Source: Spongiivirga sp046524175
GTDB lineage: Bacteria > Bacteroidota > Bacteroidia > Flavobacteriales > Flavobacteriaceae
Assembly: GCF_046524175.1 (NCBI RefSeq)
Contig: NZ_JBEFZF010000001.1
Location: forward strand, 124,001-188,000
DNA: 64,000 nucleotides
Reading direction: 5' to 3'
Shown here: in pieces, positions 45,300 through 55,115 of the stretch
Layout: every line of letters begins with the position of its first letter
Numbering within the stretch: the first letter of the stretch is position 1
The notes under the pieces: generated by a model
What the model saw: only the letters and a program-made list of their open reading frames with translations
Told to the model about the DNA's origin: nothing
The model's database searches: none
Translations under genes and position numbers: made by a program

Positions 45300-46100
45300 T
45301 TAACAAAGATTTGGAGTAAACCCTTCGTTTAAGAGCCTAATTGCCCATTTTTTCGCTTCTTCTAAGTTGTCGAATGATTCGAAGGCTTTATTGTAGAACA
45401 GCTTTTCAACCTGAGCACTATTATACATTGTAGATTTTTCATCAACAATAGCGTAGCCACGTAAGTTTTCAACTTTGGAAGTTTCGTTATATACGGCTGG
45501 ATTCACCGAATAGGAGTTAACACGATGTGAAATATAAACAAATGGATTAGTACCGTAGTAGGCGTTTACCAGATTTTTAAAAATATCGATTTGATTTGGT
45601 TGTGTGGTAAATCCCTCATTGATGTTGACGATAACGTAAGACTTGTAGATGGCAACTTTACAAAAATCTAATTCTAAATTAACTGGAGTGTCATCGGACA
45701 GGATATCATATTTTGATTTTGATCGTTCCAGCTTTACATAGTTAGATGCCCAATTAATTGCTTGATTTAATTCATTAAAATGTTTGAGTTCTTTGTCATA
45801 AAATTGCGCTTCGATTTTAATCTGATTTTTAGCATTTTCACTTGTAGAGACGACTGCAAATGCAATAAGATTTTCAATCTGGGAGACTGATTTGTAAATC
45901 AAAGGGTCTACGGCATAATTATTAATTCTATTAGCAATGTAGACAAAAGACTTGTTTTTAAAATATGTGTCCGAGATTTCTTGTAAGTAAGGCATGTAAT
46001 TTCTTTGAACTGTGGTGTCTTCATCCATGACTACCACCATATAGGAGTCAAAAATGCTAACCTGTCCAAAATCAAATTCTAAGAAAATGCCATCACTCAT
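45300..46100 (-). CDS. Tandem-duplicated STAS/SpoIIAA-like protein, unknown function
   Basis: A 266-residue cytoplasmic protein made of two related halves. LEFDFGQVSIFDSYMVVV (7-24) corresponds to LELDFCKVAIYKSYVIVN (142-159), and FVYIANRINNYAVDP (52-66) to FVYISHRVNSYSVNP (about 187-201), so the gene arose by internal duplication. The alternating strand-helix pattern and the conserved FVYI-x-x-R-x-N-x-Y segment resemble the SpoIIAA-like STAS proteins of Bacteroidota, but no phosphorylatable Ser motif is evident. It lies downstream of oxyR on the same strand orientation. Name by resemblance only. Confidence 0.7.
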   Translation of the reverse strand: MSDGIFLEFDFGQVSIFDSYMVVVMDEDTTVQRNYMPYLQEISDTYFKNKSFVYIANRINNYAVDPLIYKSVSQIENLIAFAVVSTSENAKNQIKIEAQFYDKELKHFNELNQAINWASNYVKLERSKSKYDILSDDTPVNLELDFCKVAIYKSYVIVNINEGFTTQPNQIDIFKNLVNAYYGTNPFVYISHRVNSYSVNPAVYNETSKVENLRGYAIVDEKSTMYNSAQVEKLFYNKAFESFDNLEEAKKWAIRLLNEGFTPNLC

Positions 46101-46136
46101 GGGTGGTTGATATGCTAAGCTGTTTATTTAAAGATA

Positions 46137-46177
46137 CAAAAAAACTTCACCCTTAATTACAAGGATGAAGTTTTTTA
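46137..46177 (-). terminator. Terminator of clpC
   Basis: AAAAAACTTCA / TGAAGTTTTTT with CCTT / AAGG continuing after one mismatch and a 6-base loop; T runs occur on both strands, so it could be bidirectional. Confidence 0.8.
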
Positions 46178-46196
46178 GAACCTCACAATTATTTTC

Positions 46197-48737
46197 TTAA
46201 GACTCTGCCGATTCTTCGGCTTTCTTAATATTTATAATTAATTCTTCATTTTCTTTATCAAGATCCATATGGATTTTATCTCCTTCAGCAATTTTAGAAG
46301 ATATAATCTCTTCGGCTAAAGCATCTTCAATATATTTTTGGATTGCACGTTTTAGTGGTCGCGCTCCATACTGCTTATCAAAGCCTTTTTCAGCAATATA
46401 GTCCTTTGCTTCTTTACTTAAACTAAGGTCATAACCTATTTCTTTGATACGTTTGAATAGTTTTTCCAATTCGATATCAATAATAAGATGAATATCTTCA
46501 CGTTCAAGCGCATTGAAAACAACAACATCATCGATTCGGTTTAAAAACTCAGGGGCAAAAGCCTTCTTAAGTGCATTTTCAATTACGGCTTTAGCATTGT
46601 CATCAGCTTGTTGTTTTCTAGCAGATGTACCAAAACCAACACCTTGACCAAAGTCTTTTAATTTACGCGCTCCGATGTTTGATGTCATAATAATGATTGT
46701 ATTTCTAAAATCTATTTTACGACCTAAACTATCTGTCAGATATCCATCATCTAGCACCTGCAAGAGCATATTAAAAACATCTGGATGCGCCTTTTCAATT
46801 TCATCGAGTAATACAACGGAGTAAGGCTTTCTCCTAACTTTTTCTGTCAGTTGTCCACCTTCTTCGTAACCCACATAACCCGGAGGTGCACCAACCAATC
46901 TGGAGATCGAGAATTTCTCCATGTACTCACTCATATCAATACGAATCAAAGACTCTTCGCTGTCAAATAATTCTTTTGCAAGTACTTTTGCCAACTGGGT
47001 TTTTCCAACACCAGTTTGACCTAAAAATATAAACGAACCAATTGGTTTATTAGGGTCTTTGAGTCCTGCCCGGTTACGTTGTATGGCTTTAACCACTTTA
47101 GCAACAGCATCATCTTGGCCTATTACCTTACCTTTGATAAGTTGCGGTAACTCTGCAAGTTTATTACTTTCCGTTTGTGCTATTCTGTTGACTGGCACCC
47201 CTGTCATCATCGAAACAACATCGGCAACATTATCTTCAGTTACAAGCTCTCTATGAAGTTTTGATTCTTCTTCCCATTTTTCCTGAGCGATACTTAATTC
47301 TTTTTCAATTCTTTTTTCGTCATCCCGCAGTTTCGCCGCTTCTTCATATTTCTGCTTTTTAACTACAGAATTTTTACTTTCACGAACTTCTTCTAATCGC
47401 TTTTCTAATTCAAGAATCTGTTTAGGCACGTCGATATTCGTAATATGAACCCGAGAGCCAGCCTCATCTAGGGCATCAATTGCTTTATCTGGCAGAAAAC
47501 GATCAGTCATGTATCTGTTGGTCAACTTCACGCAAGCATCGATAGCAGCATCCGTATATTCCACATTATGATGTTCTTGGTATTTCTCTTTGATGTTATT
47601 GAGAATCTCCACGGTTTCTTCGACAGAAGTAGGCTCTACCATTACCTTTTGAAAACGACGCTCTAGCGCACCATCTTTTTCTATATATTGACGATACTCA
47701 TCTAAAGTAGTGGCGCCTATACATTGAATTTCACCCCTTGCTAAGGCGGGTTTAAACATATTGGATGCATCTAAGCTCCCTGTTGCTCCACCTGCACCTA
47801 CAATAGTGTGAATTTCATCTATGAATAAAATAATGTCATCATTCTTTTCAAGTTCATTCATCACCGCTTTCATACGCTCTTCAAACTGGCCGCGGTATTT
47901 AGTTCCTGCAACTAAACTTGCTAAGTCAAGTGTGACTACACGCTTGTTATAAAGTATGCGCGAAACCTTCTTTTTGATGATACGAAGTGCTAGTCCTTCA
48001 GCGATGGCTGATTTACCTACTCCAGGCTCACCTATTAATAAGGGGTTATTCTTTTTACGGCGACTCAAAATCTGCGATACGCGCTGAATTTCTTTTTCGC
48101 GTCCCACTACTGGATCGAGTTTTCCTTCTTCGGCAAAAGCGGTAAGGTCGCGTCCAAAATTATCGAGCACTGGGGTCTTAGACTTTTTACTGGTTTTACC
48201 TCCGGGGCTATTAAATGGGTTATCTTTAGATTCCTCGGCAGATCCTTCTTCAGAGAATGATTCAGCCTTTGGAATGTCTATATAATCGTCGTCACTAGTG
48301 ATCATAAGTTTAAATTGTTCTTTCACACCATCATAATCTACCTTCAGTTTATTAAGTAGTTTAGTTGTTGGATCGTTTTCATTTCTCAAAATACACAATA
48401 ACAAATGTGCTGTATTTATCGAGGTGCTTTGAAATAACTTTGCTTCTAGAAAAGTAGTTTTCAATGCACGTTCAGCTTGTCGTGTTAAATGTAAATTTTT
48501 CTTGTCATTGCCAACACTTACATTGGGATTGGCAGGACTCAAAATCTCCACTTTTCGTCGCAGGTGATTTAAATCAATATCTAACGCATTTAAAATATTA
48601 ATAGCCTTGCCGCTTCCGTCGCGTAGCAGTCCTAACATTAAATGCTCTGTTCCTATAAAATCATGACCTAACCGCAGCGCTTCTTCCTTGCTGTAAGCGA
48701 TTACATCTTTTACTCTTGGTGAAAAATTATCATCCAT
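46197..48737 (-). CDS. clpC: ATP-dependent Clp protease ATPase ClpC
   Basis: Hsp100 unfoldase feeding ClpP. I start at the ATG at 48737 (MDDNFSPRVKDVIAYSKEEA, 846 residues). It has an unusually strong GGAGG ribosome-binding site 12 bases upstream; the longer frame from 48797 adds 20 hydrophobic residues with no family match. Domains: Clp-N repeats (about 5-145), AAA-1 with GEPGVGKS, UVR/M domain (about 425-475), AAA-2 with GQTGVGKT, and the D2-small C-terminal domain. The M domain and length mark ClpC rather than ClpA or ClpB. It is divergent from gyrA, and a perfect palindrome lies upstream at 48781-48799. Confidence 0.95.
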   Translation of the reverse strand: MDDNFSPRVKDVIAYSKEEALRLGHDFIGTEHLMLGLLRDGSGKAINILNALDIDLNHLRRKVEILSPANPNVSVGNDKKNLHLTRQAERALKTTFLEAKLFQSTSINTAHLLLCILRNENDPTTKLLNKLKVDYDGVKEQFKLMITSDDDYIDIPKAESFSEEGSAEESKDNPFNSPGGKTSKKSKTPVLDNFGRDLTAFAEEGKLDPVVGREKEIQRVSQILSRRKKNNPLLIGEPGVGKSAIAEGLALRIIKKKVSRILYNKRVVTLDLASLVAGTKYRGQFEERMKAVMNELEKNDDIILFIDEIHTIVGAGGATGSLDASNMFKPALARGEIQCIGATTLDEYRQYIEKDGALERRFQKVMVEPTSVEETVEILNNIKEKYQEHHNVEYTDAAIDACVKLTNRYMTDRFLPDKAIDALDEAGSRVHITNIDVPKQILELEKRLEEVRESKNSVVKKQKYEEAAKLRDDEKRIEKELSIAQEKWEEESKLHRELVTEDNVADVVSMMTGVPVNRIAQTESNKLAELPQLIKGKVIGQDDAVAKVVKAIQRNRAGLKDPNKPIGSFIFLGQTGVGKTQLAKVLAKELFDSEESLIRIDMSEYMEKFSISRLVGAPPGYVGYEEGGQLTEKVRRKPYSVVLLDEIEKAHPDVFNMLLQVLDDGYLTDSLGRKIDFRNTIIIMTSNIGARKLKDFGQGVGFGTSARKQQADDNAKAVIENALKKAFAPEFLNRIDDVVVFNALEREDIHLIIDIELEKLFKRIKEIGYDLSLSKEAKDYIAEKGFDKQYGARPLKRAIQKYIEDALAEEIISSKIAEGDKIHMDLDKENEELIINIKKAEESAES

Positions 48738-48780
48738 AAGATCTTCCTCCTTCTTCTTTAAAAATACAAAATATAAGATC

Positions 48781-48799
48781 GTATGGTCAAAAACCATAC
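48781..48799 (-). promoter_or_regulatory. 7-bp perfect palindrome upstream of clpC
   Basis: GTATGGT and ACCATAC separated by five bases, 44-62 bases before the clpC start and next to its probable promoter (a TATATTTTG stretch lies between). It is neither CIRCE nor the CtsR repeat; a candidate stress operator. Confidence 0.45.
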
Positions 48800-48998
48800 C
48801 TTTCTTAGGTTAGGTCAAGTAAATAGACAAAAAATACCTTTAAAATCAAAACATTTAACAGCCTTATTATGAACTTTGGCAGCCATATTTTTTGTTAATA
48901 AGTAATGGTAAATTTTAGCCTTTAATTGCTTTAGACAAGCATCCAAAATACGTATATTGCCCTATTGTATATACTATAAATTATAAAAATTTAAGTTC

Positions 48999-51554
48999 AT
49001 GGCTGAAGGAGAAAAGTTAATTCCTATCAACATAGAAGATGAAATGAAATCGGCCTATATCGACTACTCGATGTCGGTTATAGTATCCCGCGCCCTACCT
49101 GATGTCCGCGACGGATTAAAACCTGTTCACAGACGTGTTTTATACGGTATGTATGAGTTAGGGGTACGTGCCAATAGCGCCTATAAAAAATCTGCAAGAA
49201 TCGTTGGTGAAGTATTAGGTAAGTATCACCCTCATGGTGATACATCTGTTTACGATACTATGGTGCGTATGGCTCAAGAATGGAGCTTGCGATATATGCT
49301 AGTTGATGGCCAGGGAAACTTTGGCTCTGTCGATGGTGACAGTCCTGCTGCAATGCGATATACGGAAGCACGTATGCGCAAGATTTCAGAGGACATGTTG
49401 GCAGATATTGACAAAGAGACAGTAGATCATACATTGAACTTTGATGATACTCTTAAAGAGCCAACAGTATTACCCACTAGAATCCCTGGATTATTGGTAA
49501 ATGGAGCTTCTGGTATTGCTGTAGGTATGGCAACCAATATGCCACCGCATAATTTGTCAGAAGTTGTAGATGGTACCATAGCGTATATCGATAACAACGA
49601 TATTGAGATTGATGAACTCATTCAACATATCAAAGCACCTGATTTTCCAACGGGTGGAATTATTTATGGATATGACGGAGTTCGTGAGGCTTTAAAAACG
49701 GGTAGAGGTCGTGTTGTTATTAGAGCAAAAGCCACCATTGAAGAAGTAAAAGGGCGTGAGTGTATCATCGTTGATGAAATACCATATCAAGTAAATAAGG
49801 CTGACATGATTAAAAAAACAGCAGACCTTATTAATGACAAAAAGATCGATGGTATATCTTCAATCCGCGATGAGTCTGACCGTAATGGTATGCGCATCGT
49901 TTATCAACTTAAGCGAGATGCTATTCCTAATATTGTACTAAACACCTTATATAAATATACCGCTTTACAATCATCCTTTAGTGTTAACAATATTGCGCTT
50001 GTAAAGGGACGACCGCAAATGTTGAATGTAAAGGACATGATTCACTACTTTGTTGAGCATAGACATGAAGTAGTGACAAGACGTACGCAGTACGAATTGC
50101 GTAAAGCTGAAGAGCGTGCGCATATTGTTGAAGGTTTGATTATAGCCTCGGATAACATTGATGAGGTTATAAAACTAATTCGTGCATCAGCAAATGCGGA
50201 CGAAGCTAGAGCAGTCTTGATTAAGACTTTTGATCTTAGTGAAATTCAAGCAAAAGCAATCGTAGAAATGCGATTAAGACAGCTTACCGGTCTTGAACAG
50301 GATAAGCTGCGCGCCGAGTATGAAGAATTAATGAAAACTATCGAAGATCTCAAAGACATTCTTGCCAGAAAAGAGCGAAGAATGGATATTATTAAGGAAG
50401 AACTTATTGAGATTAAGAATAAGTATGGAGATGAGCGAAGATCAACTATAGAATATGCTGGGGGTGATTTGAGTATTGAAGATATGATTCCTGATGAAAA
50501 AGTAGTGATTACTATTTCACATGCAGGATACATTAAACGTACTTCGCTTACTGAGTATAAAAAGCAAAATCGAGGGGGTGTTGGTCAAAAGGCATCGACC
50601 ACGAGAAATGAGGATTTCTTAGAGCATTTATTTGTGGGTACAAATCATCAATATATGTTGTTCTTTACCCAAAAAGGGAAATGTTTCTGGATGCGTGTTT
50701 ATGAAATACCTGAAGGCAGTAAAGCATCGAAAGGACGGGCAATTCAAAACTTGATCAACATTGAACAAGATGATAAGGTAAAAGCATTTATCTGTACGCA
50801 AGATCTGAAAGATGAAGAATACATTAACAATCACTATGTGATCATGGCGACCAAGAAAGGTCAAGTAAAGAAAACATCCTTAGAACAGTATTCTAGACCA
50901 AGATCAAACGGCATTAACGCCATTACCATTAAAGATGGTGATGAATTACTGGAAGCGAAACTCACTACCGGTGAAAGCCAAGTGATGTTAGCACTTAAAT
51001 CTGGTAAAGCAATCCGTTTTGAGGAAGCCAAGACAAGACCAATGGGTAGAGGTGCTGCCGGAGTAAGAGGTATTACACTTGCTTCAGATAAGGATGAAGT
51101 TATCGGTATGATTGCTGTGGATAATATGGATAGCAATATTCTTGTAGTATCGGAAAATGGGTATGGTAAGCGCTCTAGTTTAGAAGATTACCGAATTACC
51201 AACCGAGGTGGAAAAGGCGTAAAAACCATTTCTATTACAGAAAAAACAGGTAACTTAGTAGCCATTAAAAATGTAACCGATTCTGATGACTTAATGATCA
51301 TCAATAGATCGGGTATCGCAATTCGTCTTGCAGTCGAAAGCCTAAGAGTAATGGGGCGTGCAACCCAAGGGGTTCGCTTGATTAACCTAAAAGGTAACGA
51401 TACTATTGCGGCAGTTGCAAAAGTAATGCATGACGAAGATGATGTCGATGAAACTGAACTTGACGGGAATGGTGCCGCTGACTCTTCAAGCACTGAAGGG
51501 CAAAATGAAGATGGCACAACTCTTGATAATGACACTAACGAACAACAACAATAA
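48999..51554 (+). CDS. gyrA: DNA gyrase subunit A
   Basis: Catalytic DNA breakage-reunion subunit of gyrase. 851 residues. The N-terminal IPINIEDEMKSAYIDYSMSV segment, the quinolone-determining region KKSARIVGEVLGKYHPHGDTS, and the catalytic tyrosine in AMRYTEARM are present. The C-terminal half holds six beta-pinwheel blades with the GyrA-box-type segment (QNRGGVGQKA). An acidic, low-complexity tail (DDVDETELDGNGAADSS and on) ends the protein. The gene is divergent from clpC, and a TPR gene follows after 22 bases. Confidence 0.97.
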   Translation: MAEGEKLIPINIEDEMKSAYIDYSMSVIVSRALPDVRDGLKPVHRRVLYGMYELGVRANSAYKKSARIVGEVLGKYHPHGDTSVYDTMVRMAQEWSLRYMLVDGQGNFGSVDGDSPAAMRYTEARMRKISEDMLADIDKETVDHTLNFDDTLKEPTVLPTRIPGLLVNGASGIAVGMATNMPPHNLSEVVDGTIAYIDNNDIEIDELIQHIKAPDFPTGGIIYGYDGVREALKTGRGRVVIRAKATIEEVKGRECIIVDEIPYQVNKADMIKKTADLINDKKIDGISSIRDESDRNGMRIVYQLKRDAIPNIVLNTLYKYTALQSSFSVNNIALVKGRPQMLNVKDMIHYFVEHRHEVVTRRTQYELRKAEERAHIVEGLIIASDNIDEVIKLIRASANADEARAVLIKTFDLSEIQAKAIVEMRLRQLTGLEQDKLRAEYEELMKTIEDLKDILARKERRMDIIKEELIEIKNKYGDERRSTIEYAGGDLSIEDMIPDEKVVITISHAGYIKRTSLTEYKKQNRGGVGQKASTTRNEDFLEHLFVGTNHQYMLFFTQKGKCFWMRVYEIPEGSKASKGRAIQNLINIEQDDKVKAFICTQDLKDEEYINNHYVIMATKKGQVKKTSLEQYSRPRSNGINAITIKDGDELLEAKLTTGESQVMLALKSGKAIRFEEAKTRPMGRGAAGVRGITLASDKDEVIGMIAVDNMDSNILVVSENGYGKRSSLEDYRITNRGGKGVKTISITEKTGNLVAIKNVTDSDDLMIINRSGIAIRLAVESLRVMGRATQGVRLINLKGNDTIAAVAKVMHDEDDVDETELDGNGAADSSSTEGQNEDGTTLDNDTNEQQQ

Positions 51555-51576
51555 ATAAGAATTAAATTTTTTTAAA

Positions 51577-52857
51577 ATGAAAAAAACGTTTTTAGTAGCT
51601 GCAGCCGTGTTAGTCGGATCTGTAGCCTTAGCACAAAAAAACGAAGTGAAAGCAGCGGAAAAAGCACTTAAAGCAAATAAAATTGCCGATGCTGTTACTG
51701 CTATCGATGCAGCTTATGGTTTAGTAGGTAATGCTGACAATAAAACGAAAGCAAAACTCTACTTTTTAAAGGGAAAGATTTATCAGCAAAAAGCGCAAGC
51801 CTCAAAAGATGACGCTGCATACGAAACTGCAGTAAAGTCTTTTCAAGATTTGATTGCTTTTGAAAAAGAAACTGGTAAAGCAAAGTACTCTTCAGAAGCA
51901 AAGCCAATACTTACTAATATTAGTGCTGACTTGGTGAATGCAGCTGTAGCTGCAAATGGGGCCAAGAATTTTGATGATGCTGCGAAAAAGCTTTATATGG
52001 CTTATCAACTTGATAAGTCTCAAGAAGATTACCTTTATTTTGCTGCTAATAGTGCTGTAAACGGAAAGGATTATGATACTGCACTTAAATATTATTTAGA
52101 GCTAAAGGAACTTGGCTATACAGGGGTAAAAACGCAGTATTTTGCTACTGAAGTTGCTAGTGGCACAGAGCAGGAATTAGATGAGACTACCTGGAAATTC
52201 TACAAAAAATCGAAGGATTATAAAGATTTCCGTACTGCGCAAAGTGATTCTAGACTTCCTGAAATTGTGAAGAATATCGCGCTTATTTATTCTGACCAAG
52301 GTAACATCGATAAAGCGATCGAAGCGGTAAAAGAGGCAAGAGCTGCTAATCCTGATGACATGGATTTATTATTAACAGAAGCTAACTTCTATATCAAAGT
52401 AGATCAAAAGGATAAATTTAAAGCGTTGATGGAAGAAGCGATTCAGAAAGATCCGAACAATCCAACTTTGTACTTTAATTTAGGTGTTATTACCGCAGAT
52501 CAAGGTGACTCAGCAAAAGCGAAAGAGCTTTATGAAAAAACTGTTGAGTTAGACCCTAACTACTCTGCAGCGTACTTAAATATGGCAGCATTGTTATTAG
52601 GTGGTGAAGGCAAGATTGTGGATGAGATGAACAGTCTTGGTACATCAAGAGCAGATAATGCTAAATACGAGACATTAAGAAAGAAACGTGAAACCTTATA
52701 TCGTGATGCGGTGCCTTACTTGGAAAAAGTATTAGAACTGAAGCCAAAGGATATTGATGCGACTAAAACATTAATGAATATTTATGGTACGCTAGATAAC
52801 ATTGAAAAGTTTCGTGAGATGAAATCTAAACTAGCCACTTTAGAAGGAGGCGAATAA
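51577..52857 (+). CDS. Exported tetratricopeptide-repeat protein
   Basis: A 426-residue periplasmic protein with a clean signal peptide (MKKTFLVAAAVLVGSVALAQ). At least five TPR motifs are visible, for example AKLYFLKGKIYQQKAQ, DYDTALKYYLELKELGY, GNIDKAIEAVKEARAANPDD, and the canonical NPTLYFNLGVITADQGDSAK pair. Typical of protein-protein scaffolds; the partner is unknown. It starts 22 bases after gyrA and is probably co-transcribed with it; a strong terminator follows. Confidence 0.9.
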   Translation: MKKTFLVAAAVLVGSVALAQKNEVKAAEKALKANKIADAVTAIDAAYGLVGNADNKTKAKLYFLKGKIYQQKAQASKDDAAYETAVKSFQDLIAFEKETGKAKYSSEAKPILTNISADLVNAAVAANGAKNFDDAAKKLYMAYQLDKSQEDYLYFAANSAVNGKDYDTALKYYLELKELGYTGVKTQYFATEVASGTEQELDETTWKFYKKSKDYKDFRTAQSDSRLPEIVKNIALIYSDQGNIDKAIEAVKEARAANPDDMDLLLTEANFYIKVDQKDKFKALMEEAIQKDPNNPTLYFNLGVITADQGDSAKAKELYEKTVELDPNYSAAYLNMAALLLGGEGKIVDEMNSLGTSRADNAKYETLRKKRETLYRDAVPYLEKVLELKPKDIDATKTLMNIYGTLDNIEKFREMKSKLATLEGGE

Positions 52858-52884
52858 TAGTTAGATAATAACATTACAAAATTA

Positions 52885-52916
52885 AAATCCGGATGCGAAG
52901 CATCCGGATTTTTTTG
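52885..52916 (+). terminator. Terminator of the gyrA-TPR operon
   Basis: AAATCCGGATGC / GCATCCGGATTT perfect 12-bp stem, GAA loop, followed by a T run. Confidence 0.92.
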
Positions 52917-52955
52917 TTTCTAGTTAGGGGATTTATCTAAAAACAATTAAAAATC

Positions 52956-53705
52956 TTAAATGATTTTTTTTATTACTCGCAGTTTATGCGAATGTTTTTT
53001 GGTATCTAAATTAAAAATACCAGTATGATCAATTCTATCAATACGTACCTTACCGTGCGCGTGAATAATGTAGTGATCTTTCATAATAATTCCAACATGA
53101 GTAATTACTCCTTCTTCATTATCAAAAAAAGCCAGGTCACCGGGCTCGCTTTCTTCAATAAAACTTAAAGCTTCACCTTGGGTAGCTTGCTGCGAAGCAT
53201 CTCTTAAAAGCTGGTAACCGTTTAATTTATATACCATTTGGGTAAAACCACTACAATCAATACCAAACGGGGTTTTGCCACCCCATAAGTAAGGGGTGTT
53301 CAAATATAAGAAAGCGGTACTGATAAGATCTTCCTTTTTGTTTTGACCTGAAATTTTATTTCCGTCAAAATTATGTTCAAAAATTTCATTGTTATGAATA
53401 CAGCTACCTAAGGGTATTGGCAATAATTGCTTATTGTGGTCTGAAACAAAATCAATCAAATCAGAAGATAAGGCCTGCTGATCATTAACTAAAGTGTTGT
53501 ATTGTTCTTCGTCGATTTCTACATACTGCTTGTTGTCAATCCACCCCTCGTATTTATCAAATGCCAGACGAATACGGCTCCACTTTTTGCGCTGTTCTAA
53601 CACTTTAAACAATTCACCATACAGCACTTGCGAAACTTGTTCGCTAGCATCACGAGGGTCTAATCGTAAAGGAACTACACCAAGATTACAAATACCGTAT
53701 TGCAT
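52956..53705 (-). CDS. NlpC/P60 (C40) cell-wall peptidase with SH3-like domains
   Basis: A 249-residue peptidoglycan peptidase. The N-terminal SH3b-like region (about 1-110) precedes the NlpC/P60 domain (about 125-249), with catalytic Cys151 (GIDCSGFTQMVY), His203 (ITHVGIIM) and a third polar His215 (IIHAHGK). No signal peptide is visible, although substrates should be outside or be recycled cell-wall peptides inside; the family includes intracellular recycling enzymes. It starts 21 bases after the stop of the thiolase gene and probably shares its transcript. Confidence 0.93.
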   Translation of the reverse strand: MQYGICNLGVVPLRLDPRDASEQVSQVLYGELFKVLEQRKKWSRIRLAFDKYEGWIDNKQYVEIDEEQYNTLVNDQQALSSDLIDFVSDHNKQLLPIPLGSCIHNNEIFEHNFDGNKISGQNKKEDLISTAFLYLNTPYLWGGKTPFGIDCSGFTQMVYKLNGYQLLRDASQQATQGEALSFIEESEPGDLAFFDNEEGVITHVGIIMKDHYIIHAHGKVRIDRIDHTGIFNLDTKKHSHKLRVIKKII

Positions 53706-53726
53706 GAAGGGTACGCCTAGTTAGTA

Positions 53727-54902
53727 TTAGCGTTCAATTACAATTGCTGATGCGCCACCGCCACCGTTGCAAATAGCAGCAGCTCCTAGTTTTGCATCAT
53801 GTTGTTTTAGCACGTTTATCAAGGTTATCAAAATTCGTACGCCTGAACACCCCAGTGGGTGTCCCAAGGAAACTGCGCCACCATTAACGTTTACGTTGCT
53901 ATCATTTAAACCTAAAAGTTTCATATTTGCTAATCCTACAACGGAGAAAGCCTCATTAAATTCAAAATAATCAATATCGTTAATACTTAGGTTGGCTTTA
54001 TCTAAAGCTTTTGGTAACGCTTTTGCTGGTGCTGTTGTAAACCATTTAGGCTCCTGTGAAGCATCAGCATAGCTTTTTATGATGGCAAGTGGTGTTAGTC
54101 CTAGTTCTTTTGCTTTTTCTTCACTCATTAAGACCACTGCACCCGCACCATCATTAATGGTTGAAGCATTGGCTGCGGTAACGGTTCCATCTTTTGAAAA
54201 AGCAGGTCGTAAAGCCGGAATTTTTTCCATTTTCACATTCGTGAATTCTTCATCTCGACTTATAATCTTTGGTTCGCCTCGTCTTTGCGGAACTTCAACA
54301 GGAATCACTTCATTATCAAACTTTCCTGAATCCCATGCCGCAGCAGATCGCTCATACGATTGTATGGCAAAAGCATCTTGATCTTCTCTTGAAAAATCGT
54401 GTTCCTGCGCACATAAATCAGCACAAACGCCCATTGCATTTTGATCGTAAGCATCTACTAAACCATCTTTTTGCATCCCATCGATCATGGTTATAGGACC
54501 AAATTTATTTCCGGTTCTCGAATGCACGTAATGCGGAATCAAACTCATATTTTCCATACCTCCGGCAACAACAATTTCTGCATCACCTAGAGCAATTGCT
54601 TGAGCACCTTGCATCACTGCTTTCATACCTGAAGCGCATACTTTGTTAACGGTAGTACAGGGTACCGTATCAGGAATACCTGCATAAATGGCTGCTTGTT
54701 TGGCAGGAGCTTGACCCGTTCCTGCTTGCACCACATTACCCATAAGCACTTCGTCTACTTGAGTCGGTTCAAGATTAATACGTGAAAGTGCGGCTTTTAT
54801 AGCTGTTGCACCTAATTTTGGTGCAGGTATGGTGGATAGGCTGCCTAGAAAACTTCCAATTGGGGTTCTGACAGCACTTACGATTACAACTTTTTTACTC
54901 AT
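53727..54902 (-). CDS. Acetyl-CoA C-acyltransferase (thiolase)
   Basis: A 391-residue thiolase II-type enzyme forming or cleaving acetoacetyl-CoA or beta-ketoacyl-CoA. Nucleophile Cys89 in NKVCASGMKAV, the GGMENMS loop, the NEAFSVVGLA segment, His in GGAVSLGHPLGCSG, and the C-terminal active Cys in AICNGGGGAS. It could serve fatty-acid oxidation or acetoacetyl-CoA synthesis; no partner enzymes are adjacent to decide. First gene of a two-gene unit with the NlpC/P60 peptidase. Confidence 0.95.
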   Translation of the reverse strand: MSKKVVIVSAVRTPIGSFLGSLSTIPAPKLGATAIKAALSRINLEPTQVDEVLMGNVVQAGTGQAPAKQAAIYAGIPDTVPCTTVNKVCASGMKAVMQGAQAIALGDAEIVVAGGMENMSLIPHYVHSRTGNKFGPITMIDGMQKDGLVDAYDQNAMGVCADLCAQEHDFSREDQDAFAIQSYERSAAAWDSGKFDNEVIPVEVPQRRGEPKIISRDEEFTNVKMEKIPALRPAFSKDGTVTAANASTINDGAGAVVLMSEEKAKELGLTPLAIIKSYADASQEPKWFTTAPAKALPKALDKANLSINDIDYFEFNEAFSVVGLANMKLLGLNDSNVNVNGGAVSLGHPLGCSGVRILITLINVLKQHDAKLGAAAICNGGGGASAIVIER

Positions 54903-55001
54903 GATCTATGTGTGTTTAAGTGCTGCGAATTTAAGTAAAAAAGGTAAGATTTATACTGATGTGAATAAATAGAATAATCACTTGTACCCCATTATTTTTA
55001 C

Positions 55002-55009
55002 TATTTTTG
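55002..55009 (+). promoter_or_regulatory. Possible -7 promoter box of the PgpH-type gene
   Basis: TATTTTTG fits TAnnTTTG; a TTG at 54982-54984 is 17 bases upstream, slightly short for the usual 19-20 spacing. The resulting leader would be about 100 bases. Confidence 0.4.
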
Positions 55010-55115
55010 AATGAAGGTGAATTGCATTATTTATAGCAGAACGGAGAAATCTTTTGATGGAGCTAGAGTTTTCTGAAAAATGTAGTAATCTATAGTAGTA
55101 AGTAGCATACTTTAT

